Assembly (NCBI GenBank): GCA_022822575.1
Contig: JAJEBJ010000003.1
Span: forward strand, 1-34,647
DNA length: 34,647 bases
Source: Alphaproteobacteria bacterium
GTDB lineage: Bacteria; Pseudomonadota; Alphaproteobacteria; SP197
Direction: 5' to 3'
Shown in pieces: positions 7,676-15,470 of this stretch. Every line of letters starts with the position of its first letter. Within the stretch, counting starts at the first letter, position 1. The notes below the pieces were generated by a model, which was not told where the DNA came from, searched no databases, and saw only the letters and a program-made list of their open reading frames with translations. Both the position numbers and the translations under genes were made by a program.

Positions 7676-9217
7676 TCAGATCCTGGCTTCGATCAGGAAC
7701 GGGCCCGGTGTCGCAAATCCTGCGGCCAGCGCCTCGTTGAATTCTTCGGCGGTGTCCGCCCGGCTGGCCTCGACGCCCATGGAATGCGACATCTCGACCC
7801 AGTCGATCTCGGGTCGGTCGAGATCGAACATGTCGTGGGCCTTCGGTCCCGGCGTGGCGCCGACATTCAGAAGCTCGGTGTGGAGAATGGCATAGGTCCG
7901 GTTGGCATAGACAACCGTGACGACATCAAGCTGTTCACGTGCCTGGGTCCACAGGGCCTGGACCGTGTAGAGCGCACTGCCATCACCGGTGAGGCAGAGC
8001 ACCTTGCGGTCGGGGCAGGCCACCGCGGCTCCCGTCGCCTCGGGTACGGCGCGGCCGATGGACCCTCCGGTTCCGAACAGCCAGTCGTGGTGCGGACAAC
8101 CGCTTGTGTAGGGGTGGAGCATGCGTCCCGATGTGATCGCCTCGTCGGAGACGATGCACCCTTCGGGCATCAGGTGGCCGATTGCCGCTGCGATCTTGTG
8201 GATGTCGAGGTCTCCTGATCCAAGGTCAGGCCTCTTCGCCGCCTCGCGGCGGGGCTCGCACCCCATGGCGCCCAGCTCATCCGCGAGTCGTTCGAGCCCA
8301 TCCACGACATCGTCAGCCACTCCCGCAAGCTCGACCGGGCGGGCCGTCTCGGGAACGAGCAGGCTCGGCTTGCCGGGATAGGCAAAGAAGGCAACCGGCA
8401 TCTTCGCGCCGACAAGAACCACATGCCGTATTCCGGCGGTGGCGGCGAGGGCGACATCAACCACATAAGGCATGCGTTCCGGGTTGACCCGGCCGGCGCC
8501 ACGCTCCGTACGGGCGCCGGCAAACTCACTCATGAGGAGAGCGCCGGTCCGCTCGGCGATGCGCCCGGCCAACTCCGCTGCATCGGCGCGCAAGGCCCGG
8601 CCGCCGAGCAGGATCAGCACCGGCTCGCCGGACGTGAGCACATCCCGGCATGCCCTGATCCGGTCCTCGTCCACACGTTGCGGCGCCGGCACACGCGGAA
8701 CCGGCGATGGGCCTTCCGCATCGTTCCAGGCCGTGTCCGCCGGAAGAACGAGGGTGGCGATCTGACCTGGCGGAGTCCGTGCCGCAGCAATCGCCGCCGC
8801 CCCGTCGGGGGCGACCGACACCGCGTCCGCGCTCGTCCTCACCCAATCGGAAACCGGCCACGCAATGCCCTCGATATCGGCTGTCAGCGGCGCATCATGG
8901 GCAATGTGGTAGGTCGCATGCTCGCCAACGATGTTGACGATGGGTGTGCGCGCCTTTCTGGCATTGTGCAGGTTGGCCAGACCGTTTCCCAGTCCGGGAC
9001 CCGTGTGGAGAAGCGTTGCCGCAGGAGCGTCCTTCATGCGTCCGTAACCATCGGCGGCGCCTGTCACCACACCCTCGAAGAGACCAAGGATGCACCGCAT
9101 GCCATCGACCTTGTCGAGGGCAGCGCAAAAGTGCATTTCCGAGGTGCCGGGATTGGTGAAGCAGGTGTCCACTCCGCCGTTGACGAGGGTACGCACGAGG
9201 CTCTCGGCCCCGTTCAT
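7676..9217 (-). CDS. ThDP-dependent acetolactate synthase-like enzyme
   Basis: The 513-residue protein has the three-domain layout of the IlvB/benzoylformate decarboxylase superfamily. The N-terminal Pyr domain carries Glu27 in NPGTSEMHF, which activates ThDP. The C-terminal PP domain has GDG at 411-413 and the closing Asn439 (YANRTY), which bind the Mg-diphosphate. It is a single large subunit with no small regulatory subunit nearby, and the biosynthetic ilv genes are absent, so a catabolic 2-oxo acid decarboxylase or carboligase is more likely than valine synthesis. I chose the ATG at 9215-9217 because it is preceded by GGAAGG eight bases upstream and gives the family's usual MNGAESLV start; ATGs at 9232 and 9244 are in frame. 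It follows the creatininase gene closely, suggesting one transcript. Confidence 0.87.
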   Translation of the reverse strand: MNGAESLVRTLVNGGVDTCFTNPGTSEMHFCAALDKVDGMRCILGLFEGVVTGAADGYGRMKDAPAATLLHTGPGLGNGLANLHNARKARTPIVNIVGEHATYHIAHDAPLTADIEGIAWPVSDWVRTSADAVSVAPDGAAAIAAARTPPGQIATLVLPADTAWNDAEGPSPVPRVPAPQRVDEDRIRACRDVLTSGEPVLILLGGRALRADAAELAGRIAERTGALLMSEFAGARTERGAGRVNPERMPYVVDVALAATAGIRHVVLVGAKMPVAFFAYPGKPSLLVPETARPVELAGVADDVVDGLERLADELGAMGCEPRREAAKRPDLGSGDLDIHKIAAAIGHLMPEGCIVSDEAITSGRMLHPYTSGCPHHDWLFGTGGSIGRAVPEATGAAVACPDRKVLCLTGDGSALYTVQALWTQAREQLDVVTVVYANRTYAILHTELLNVGATPGPKAHDMFDLDRPEIDWVEMSHSMGVEASRADTAEEFNEALAAGFATPGPFLIEARI

Positions 9218-9253
9218 GACATTGCCTTCCATGAGGTTTCCCATCAGTTCTTG

Positions 9254-10000
9254 TCAGGGTTCATCGAGAAATCGGTTGAGCTTGCCGGCAAGGTCCTTCA
9301 CCGATGCATCCACCAGGCGGCGTCCCGCGTCGGGCGTGGACAGCGACGGCAGGCTGCCGATCCGCCCGTCGGGATAGCGTCTGCGGTAATCGTCCGAATC
9401 GTGGAACCCTGACCAGGCAGGCGCCCTGCCCTCAAGATTGACCTTCTTGATGTGGTCGGGAAAGGCAAACCAGGTGACCGAAACCTCGCTGCACGTCGCG
9501 TGCTCGCCCTCGTCGGCCCCATAGAGTTCTTTCGAGATTGACCGCACGCCCGCCGAATCCCACCAGTTCGACAGCGAGCAGCGCAGCGACCGTTCAACGG
9601 GCCGGGTGCGCATCGAGACCTCGGAGTGGATTTCGGCGATTGCCGCATGGATGGTGGCAATGTTCCCTCCGTGACCGTTGAGAAAAAAGAACCGGTCGAA
9701 TCCGTGACGGGCAAGGGAGATGACACAGTCCCGGATGACACTCATGAGCGTCGAGGGACGCAGGCACATTGATCCTGAAAAGCCGAGATGGTGCTGGGCG
9801 ACCCCGATGCCCAGGGTGGGCGCCACAAGGACACCGGTTTCCTCCCCAAGACGACGGGCGACGACTTCCGGACAGATGGCATCGGTTCCGATCAGGCCGC
9901 CCGGGCCGTGCTGTTCGGTGGAACCCACCGGCATGATGATGCCGGAACGCGACTCCAGGTAGTGTTCCACTTCCTGCCATGTGGAAAGACTGAGCTGCAT
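9254..10000 (-). CDS. Creatininase-family amidohydrolase
   Basis: The 248-residue protein shows the creatininase metal-binding pattern: PVGSTEQHGPGG with Glu29 and His31, then Asp40 in GTDAICPEV, the LNGHGGN signature in the middle, and HATCSEVS with further ligands. Family members hydrolyse cyclic amides such as creatinine, or act in pterin/flavin-type precursor chemistry (FAPy deformylase, MftE-like peptidase). The substrate here is not evident. The ATG at 9998-10000 has a strong GGGGGA ribosome-binding site six bases upstream; the open frame continues further but lacks family sequence. It is first in a probable operon with the ThDP enzyme and possibly the ADA-like protein. Confidence 0.88.
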   Translation of the reverse strand: MQLSLSTWQEVEHYLESRSGIIMPVGSTEQHGPGGLIGTDAICPEVVARRLGEETGVLVAPTLGIGVAQHHLGFSGSMCLRPSTLMSVIRDCVISLARHGFDRFFFLNGHGGNIATIHAAIAEIHSEVSMRTRPVERSLRCSLSNWWDSAGVRSISKELYGADEGEHATCSEVSVTWFAFPDHIKKVNLEGRAPAWSGFHDSDDYRRRYPDGRIGSLPSLSTPDAGRRLVDASVKDLAGKLNRFLDEP

Positions 10001-10666
10001 GATGTCCCCCGCCGCGCCTGCGCCAAGACTATCCCGCCCGGCCATCACGGGACAATGGTAGTACCAGGGGGCAAGCGCCAGGATTTCCTGAGTTTCCTGT
10101 TTTGATGCCGGCAACGTCCGTGACGAGCCCGGGCTGCAGACAAGAGGGACAAGACGGTGGTTGGCATGACAGCAGCTTTCGCTCGGAGTTCGTCACCGCA
10201 GGGAGAATGGCCACGGAGCCCGTGAATCACCGGCTTCATTGCGAAGAACTGGCGACCCGACGCCAACACGATGATAGGCCGTGCCACCTGAATTCAGCGA
10301 TGGAAGCCACGTCTCGTCACAGGGGGGCCGCATTGCGGCCCGAAGCATCCATGTTCCGCAGATCCACATATCGGTCGTTTCGCGTTTCACCTCGCGTGGT
10401 GAAGGCAAGGGCACCCCTGCACGAGGCTGGTCGAGGTCCTGCAGGAAGTTCGATTCATGTCGCCCGGGTTAGGACCACTTCTTCAACAAGACGATGACGA
10501 TCAACGTTACAACTCAGGCTGGCACAGACGACCTGACAGTCCTTCGCCGGGCAGGGCATCCGTTGTCAGGAACCTCGCGAAACGGCATCCTGTGCCGGGC
10601 AGGTGGATTCTTGATTCCAGGAGCCGTGTCGGGCCACACTTCCGGGCGTTCAGCGACGAGGCTCCC
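10001..10666. other. 666-base stretch with no recognisable gene between divergent genes
   Basis: This lies between the creatininase start (minus) and the acetyl-CoA synthetase start (plus). Short open frames exist on both strands, including one continuous with the acs frame from 10457, but none resembles a known protein. Small structures seen: a CAGGA-TT-TCCTG inverted repeat at 10079-10090 and a TTTCCTG direct repeat (10084-10090, 10093-10099), about 80-100 bases upstream of the creatininase start. A weak TTGATT...CACACT pair lies close to acs. It probably holds the promoters of both directions. Confidence 0.5.
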
Positions 10667-12607
10667 ATGACCGACGAAGTTGTCCACAGCGTTCCATCCG
10701 GATGGGCTTCGCGGGCCCATGTCGACAACGACGCCTACCTTGCCATGTACGAGGAATCGATCCGTGACCCAGACGGATTCTGGGCACGGCACGGCCTTCG
10801 GATCGACTGGATCACACCCTACACGAAGGTCAAGAACACGACCTACGACGATGGCGTGGCAATCAGGTGGTTCGAGGACGGCGAACTCAATGTCGCGGCC
10901 AACTGCCTCGACCGGCACCTTGAGGCACGGGGCGATCAGGCGGCGATCATCTGGGAGCCGGACGATCCCGGGGAGGCCTCGCGCACGCTGACCTACCGGG
11001 ATCTCCACGAAGATGTCTGCAGGATGGCCAACGCTCTCCTCGCGATGGGCGTGGGCCGTGGCGACCGGGTCACCATCTACATGCCAATGATCCCCGAAGC
11101 GGCCTCGGCCATGCTCGCCTGCGCCCGGATCGGTGCGGTTCATTCCGTCGTGTTCGGAGGGTTCTCGCCGGACGCCCTTGCCAGCCGGATTCACGACTGC
11201 GATTCGCGCTTCCTCATCACGGCCGACGAGGGATTGCGCGGCGGCAGGAAGGTTCCACTCAAGAACAACGCGGATCAGGCGCTCAAGGATTGTCCAGATG
11301 TCAGTGCCGTCCTGGTGGTCCGCCGCACCGGCGCAGATGTGACGATGAAGGAGGGCCGAGACCACTGGTGGCATGACGTCAAGGCTTCGGCCGGCGCCGA
11401 CTGTCCGGCGGTGACCATGAACGCGGAGGATCCGCTCTTCATCCTCTATACGTCAGGTTCGACCGGCAAGCCCAAGGGAGTGCTGCACACCTCCGGCGGC
11501 TATCTCGTCTATGCCTCCATGACCCACAGCTACGTCTTCGACTATCACGATGGCGACATCTACTGGTGCACGGCCGATGTCGGCTGGGTCACCGGCCACA
11601 GCTACATCGTCTACGGGCCGCTGGCCAACGGCGCCACCACATTGATGTTCGAAGGCGTACCGAACTGGCCCGATGCCAGCCGTCACTGGCAGGTCGTCGA
11701 CAAGCACTCTGTCAACATCTACTACACGGCGCCGACGGCCATCCGCGCCCTCATGAGGGAGGGTGACGAACCGGTCACATCCACGTCGCGCGCCAGTCTG
11801 CGCCTGCTCGGCTCGGTCGGGGAACCGATCAATCCGGAAGCCTGGGACTGGTACTGGCGTGTTGTCGGCGACAGCCGCTGCCCGATCGTCGATACCTGGT
11901 GGCAGACGGAAACCGGGGGCATCCTGATCACCCCCCTGCCCGGTGCCACCGATCTCAAGCCGGGGTCCGCAACCAGACCGTTCTTCGGCGTCAGACCCGC
12001 CATCGTCGACAATGACGGCCGGGTCCTGGAAGGAGCCACCTCCGGAAATCTCTGCCTGCTGGATTCCTGGCCGGGTCAGATGCGGACGGTCTACGGCGAT
12101 CACGAGCGCTTCATCCAGACCTATTTCGCTACCTATCCCGGCAAGTACTTCACCGGTGACGGCGCCAGGAGGGACGAGGACGGCTACTACTGGATCACCG
12201 GCCGGGTGGACGACGTTCTCAATGTCTCCGGTCACCGCATGGGAACCGCCGAGGTCGAAAGCGCACTGGTCGCCCACCCCAAGGTTGCCGAGGCCGCCGT
12301 GGTCGGCGCTCCGCACGACATCAAGGGACAGGGCATCTATGCCTATGTGACGCTCAATGCCGGCGAGGAACCCGGCGACGAACTGGCGCGGGAACTCGTT
12401 CAGTGGGTGCGCAAGGGAATCGGCCCCATCGCCAGCCCGGACTGGCTGCAGTGGGCCCCCGGTCTGCCCAAGACCCGTTCAGGCAAGATCATGCGGCGCA
12501 TTCTCCGCAAGATCGCCGAAAACGACTTCGGGAACCTCGGAGACACGTCAACCCTTGCCGAACCCGGTGTCGTGGACGACCTCATCGAGAACCGGCAGAA
12601 CAGGTAG
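10667..12607 (+). CDS. acsA: Acetyl-CoA synthetase (AMP-forming)
   Basis: The enzyme activates acetate to acetyl-CoA through acetyl-AMP. The 646-residue length is normal for the family. Landmarks are the adenylate P-loop [15 protein letters not shown] (about residue 262 onward), [10 protein letters not shown] in the core, the [18 protein letters not shown] hinge region, and [11 protein letters not shown] near the C-terminus. Lys607 in the latter is the catalytic lysine that Pat/CobB-type acetylation controls in known enzymes. The ATG at 10667 follows a GAGG box and gives the correct N-terminus; the upstream extension of the frame to 10457 is not conserved protein. Acetate activation fits the ethylmalonyl-CoA genes at the end of the window. 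Confidence 0.95.
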   Translation: MTDEVVHSVPSGWASRAHVDNDAYLAMYEESIRDPDGFWARHGLRIDWITPYTKVKNTTYDDGVAIRWFEDGELNVAANCLDRHLEARGDQAAIIWEPDDPGEASRTLTYRDLHEDVCRMANALLAMGVGRGDRVTIYMPMIPEAASAMLACARIGAVHSVVFGGFSPDALASRIHDCDSRFLITADEGLRGGRKVPLKNNADQALKDCPDVSAVLVVRRTGADVTMKEGRDHWWHDVKASAGADCPAVTMNAEDPLFILYTSGSTGKPKGVLHTSGGYLVYASMTHSYVFDYHDGDIYWCTADVGWVTGHSYIVYGPLANGATTLMFEGVPNWPDASRHWQVVDKHSVNIYYTAPTAIRALMREGDEPVTSTSRASLRLLGSVGEPINPEAWDWYWRVVGDSRCPIVDTWWQTETGGILITPLPGATDLKPGSATRPFFGVRPAIVDNDGRVLEGATSGNLCLLDSWPGQMRTVYGDHERFIQTYFATYPGKYFTGDGARRDEDGYYWITGRVDDVLNVSGHRMGTAEVESALVAHPKVAEAAVVGAPHDIKGQGIYAYVTLNAGEEPGDELARELVQWVRKGIGPIASPDWLQWAPGLPKTRSGKIMRRILRKIAENDFGNLGDTSTLAEPGVVDDLIENRQNR

Positions 12608-12634
12608 TCCCGCCACGTCAGGGGAATCGGGGTC

Positions 12635-13651
12635 ATGCCGACGCTTGATGCGGATGTCCTGGAGGGCTTCTGCAAGGACATTCTCGTTGACGCCGGCATG
12701 CGTGACGGCGACGCCGGCGCGGTTGCCGCCCATCTCGTTGACGCCGAACTCAAGGACGTTGTCTCCCATGGCGTCAACAGGATTCCCTACTACCTCTCGT
12801 TTTTCGAAAGCCGCAGCGCCGAACCGGTTGCCGATATCACCGTGACACGGCACGGGCCTTCGGTAGCACGTGTCGACGGCGGCAGCGGACTTGGCATTCT
12901 GGCCATGGAACGGGCGGTCGATGAACTGATTGACATGAGACGTCACCAGCCGGTGGTTACAGCCGGTATCGTCAATGTCGCCCACACCGGGCGCATGGGC
13001 GCCTACGCCGAACGACTGGCCCGGCATGGCCTGCTGGCCATGATCTGCGGTGGCGGCGGGCGGGAGCGCTGGCGCATGGTGGCCGCCCATGGCGGTCGCG
13101 GCGGGGTGCTGTCGACCAATCCCTGGGCACTTGCCATGCCGGCTGGTGAGGCCGGATCCGTATCGGCGGATTTTGCCACCTGTGTCGTGGCAAACGGCAA
13201 GATTCGCCTGCGACGTCGAACCGGCGAGGAGGTGCCTGAAGGCTGGCTGATCGACCGCGACGGTCATCCCACCACGAATATCGATGATTATGACAACGGC
13301 GGAGCCCTGCTCCCGGCCGGCGGCCACAAGGGTTACGGTCTCGCCATTATTGGGGAGATTGTCGGAAGCGCCATGCTTGGCCCGGCATTCGAATTCAACT
13401 GGTTTATTGTCGCCATCGCCACGGACGTCTTCAGTTCAGCCGAGCACTATGACGAAAACGCACGGGCCATTGTCGAAAACCTGCGTGCCTCACCGCCCGC
13501 TCCCGGTTTCGACCGCGTGCGGGTTCCGGGCGATCCCGAAAGGGAAAGCGAATGCCGGAAACGGAAATCCGGAATCGAACTTCACTCGGAAGTCTGGCAA
13601 GGCCTCGTCGATGCTGCCCGAAAAACCGGGGTGCCGGTGCCGTTGGCCTGA
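12635..13651 (+). CDS. Ldh-family (malate/L-lactate/ureidoglycolate dehydrogenase type) NAD(P) oxidoreductase
   Basis: The 338-residue protein belongs to the LDH2/MDH2 fold, unrelated to classical lactate dehydrogenases. It has the SHGVNR motif near residue 48 (the His is the usual catalytic/substrate contact), the AHTGRMGAYAE segment, a GGVLSTNPWALAMP nucleotide-binding stretch and GGHKGYGLA in the C-terminal half. Substrates in this family include malate, lactate, sulfolactate, ureidoglycolate and 2,3-diketogulonate; none can be picked here. ATG at 12635, 27 bases after the acsA stop, so co-transcription with acsA is likely. It converges on the AT-hook protein gene. Confidence 0.85.
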   Translation: MPTLDADVLEGFCKDILVDAGMRDGDAGAVAAHLVDAELKDVVSHGVNRIPYYLSFFESRSAEPVADITVTRHGPSVARVDGGSGLGILAMERAVDELIDMRRHQPVVTAGIVNVAHTGRMGAYAERLARHGLLAMICGGGGRERWRMVAAHGGRGGVLSTNPWALAMPAGEAGSVSADFATCVVANGKIRLRRRTGEEVPEGWLIDRDGHPTTNIDDYDNGGALLPAGGHKGYGLAIIGEIVGSAMLGPAFEFNWFIVAIATDVFSSAEHYDENARAIVENLRASPPAPGFDRVRVPGDPERESECRKRKSGIELHSEVWQGLVDAARKTGVPVPLA

Positions 13652-13664
13652 AGGCGGCACCGGC
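13633..13664. terminator. GC-rich hairpin over the acsA-ldh operon end
   Basis: A perfect 10-base inverted repeat (13633-13642 GCCGGTGCCG, 13655-13664 CGGCACCGGC) with a 12-base loop spans the stop codon of the Ldh-family gene, just before the converging gene stop at 13672. No T tract follows on either strand, so the terminator role is inferred from placement. Confidence 0.4.
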
Positions 13665-13671
13665 CCTGACT

Positions 13672-14568
13672 TCAGCTGGCGACGTATCGATATCCGTCGC
13701 GATGCACCCTGCCTTCCTGCAGGAGGTCCTTGACAGCCCGTGTCGCGTCGGCGCCGGAAAGCGACACACCGGTCACCTGCTCGACGCCAGCACGAATGGC
13801 GGACATTTTGCAGCCTGCTTCTCCAGCCCGGGCGATGACGCCGGCAACTTCGGCCATCGCCTGCGCGACCTCGTCGGAAACAGGCTTGCGGGGACGCCCA
13901 CGCCTGGCGCCTCCCGACGGTGCCGCCGGTGCGGTCAACTCCAATTCGTCGGATCCGCCTGACGCCGGATCTTCCTCGAACGGAATCGAGTCGTCCCCGG
14001 ACTGCGCCGCCACCGGTTCCTGACCGCCATCATCCGACGGCGCTTCGGTTTCGGCCTGAACGATCTCGGGCGCGGCCTCTGCTGCAGCTTCCCCGGCAGC
14101 CACGAAGCGGTAGCCCTCGCGTCGAATGCTCATTTCCGAAAGAAGCGACTGAAGAGCATCGTCAAGCGCCTTGCGTGTCGGTTCCTCGCCCTTGCGATTG
14201 GCCAGCAATCCGCTCAGGGCTGAACGCTTGACGCCGCGTTGACCGGAACCGGAAATCGCAGCGAGAACTTTCGCAGGCGCAACCCTGTCATGTCCTCCAG
14301 TGGCTTTTCCGGAGGGCTTCCGGCCGCGCCCTTTTCCGGACCGAGTCTTGCCGGTTTTCCTGGCGGGACGCCTGCCACTCCTTGACGGCTGGCGCTCCGC
14401 AGCGACATCGCCGATCAGCGCTTGCAGGCTTTGTGCCGCCTTTTGCATTTCCTCGATGGATTTCCCGACTGTTGCAGCTTCAGCCAGCAACGTCTGGTGC
14501 CTTTCTTCTTCGGATGCAATTTCCCTGTTAATCATCTCCAGGGCTTCTGCAATCTTGGCGTTGCTCAC
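13672..14568 (-). CDS. Unassigned DNA-binding-like protein: coiled coil, two AT-hook-like motifs, two related C-terminal repeats
   Basis: I do not recognise a named family. From the GTG at 14566-14568 (AAGGGAG box six bases upstream; an ATG 16 codons earlier is possible) it is 298 residues. Residues 1-55 are heptad-rich and probably dimerise. Residues 61-90 are Lys/Arg/Gly-rich with GRGRKPSGK. Residues 96-157 form a helical unit ending EGYRFVA. Residues 160-220 are an acidic Ala/Glu/Ser linker. Residues 223-229 are RGRPRKP, a canonical AT-hook, followed at 234-298 by a second helical unit ending DGYRYVAS that is clearly related to the first (shared pattern: ALxxLLxExxxxRxGYRxVA). The units look winged-helix-like. 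A nucleoid-associated or regulatory DNA-binding role is inferred. It is divergent from a methyltransferase gene. Confidence 0.75.
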   Translation of the reverse strand: MSNAKIAEALEMINREIASEEERHQTLLAEAATVGKSIEEMQKAAQSLQALIGDVAAERQPSRSGRRPARKTGKTRSGKGRGRKPSGKATGGHDRVAPAKVLAAISGSGQRGVKRSALSGLLANRKGEEPTRKALDDALQSLLSEMSIRREGYRFVAAGEAAAEAAPEIVQAETEAPSDDGGQEPVAAQSGDDSIPFEEDPASGGSDELELTAPAAPSGGARRGRPRKPVSDEVAQAMAEVAGVIARAGEAGCKMSAIRAGVEQVTGVSLSGADATRAVKDLLQEGRVHRDGYRYVAS

Positions 14569-14675
14569 GTGGTCTCCCTTTCCCGGTCGCTTCGAGATTC
14601 CGGTGTACTCCAACATGCACTAAAGCCGGGGTAGGCAAACGTCAATCCTTTTGTGCAGGAAGACGAAGAATGTAC

Positions 14676-14697
14676 GCGGAACTATGGTAGGTTCCGC
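14676..14697. promoter_or_regulatory. Inverted repeat in the divergent intergenic region
   Basis: GCGGAAC (14676-14682) and GTTCCGC (14691-14697) form a 7-base inverted repeat with an 8-base centre, 27 bases before the methyltransferase start. It could be an operator or a leader hairpin. On the minus strand, TTGACG at 14638-14643 is a plausible -35 for the AT-hook gene, but its -10 is poor. Confidence 0.35.
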
Positions 14698-14723
14698 ATT
14701 CAATTGCAGCTGGAGTTCAGCAG

Positions 14724-15461
14724 ATGGCAGACAGTGACACCAAAGAAGGCTGGAGTGAGGATGATTCGCGCCACTTCATTGACTACGGCGCCTACTTTGT
14801 GCCCGAACGGGAAACACAGGTTGATACAATTTGCAGTGTCATTCCCAGTCCACAGGAAAATGCCCTCATTGTGGATATCTGCTGCGGTGAAGGTCTACTC
14901 GCTTCAGCCCTGGCCCGAAGATTCAGCAAATGCCATATCCTGGCGCTTGACGGCTCATCGGCCATGCTCGAGGCAGCAGGCAAACGCCTCGACAAAACCG
15001 GGGCATCCTGGACGACATCGATCATGGATATTGCCGATTCAGGCTGGCGGCAATTCGACCGCCCGGTCCACGCCTTCGTGTCGTCGCTTGCCGTCCACCA
15101 CCTCGACGGACCGGGAAAAGCCGGTCTGTTCAGGGATCTCGCAACTGCCCTCGCACCCGGAGGCGTGATCGTCATCTGCGATCTCGTCGAGGCGCGGAAT
15201 CAGGAAGGTCTCACGCTTTGGGAACGCCACTGGGACGACGGTGTCAGGGAAAGGGCTACCCGTCTCGATGGCAATGAGGACATGCTGCACTTCTTCCGCG
15301 AAGACGGCTGGAACTACTACAGCGATCCTGAAGCCGATCCGGTCGACATGCCATCCGGTCTGTTCGAACAGCTCAAGTGGCTGGAAGAGGCCGGTCTGGT
15401 GGATATCGATGTACACTGGCTTCTGGCCGGACACGCAATCATGTCAGCCCGCAAGCCCTGA
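14724..15461 (+). CDS. Class I SAM-dependent methyltransferase
   Basis: The 245-residue protein has a Rossmann methyltransferase core: motif I VDICCGEG at residues 50-57, the acidic motif II LALDGS (Asp76) that should bind the SAM ribose, a post-II aspartate in IMDIAD, and FVSSLAVHHLDG as motif IV. Motif I has two cysteines where DLGCGTG or DVGCGTG is usual, which is tolerated in the fold. No target-recognition domain is present, so a small molecule or lipid acceptor is more likely than DNA, but the substrate is unknown. ATG at 14724 with GGAG eight bases upstream. Its stop lies 9 bases from the opposing nrdJ stop. Confidence 0.85.
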   Translation: MADSDTKEGWSEDDSRHFIDYGAYFVPERETQVDTICSVIPSPQENALIVDICCGEGLLASALARRFSKCHILALDGSSAMLEAAGKRLDKTGASWTTSIMDIADSGWRQFDRPVHAFVSSLAVHHLDGPGKAGLFRDLATALAPGGVIVICDLVEARNQEGLTLWERHWDDGVRERATRLDGNEDMLHFFREDGWNYYSDPEADPVDMPSGLFEQLKWLEEAGLVDIDVHWLLAGHAIMSARKP

Positions 15462-15470
15462 GACCTGACG

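Noticed and set aside
10457-10666. Upstream extension of the acsA frame (70 codons)
   Set aside because: No acetyl-CoA synthetase has matching sequence there, while the ATG at 10667 has a ribosome-binding site and the normal N-terminus.
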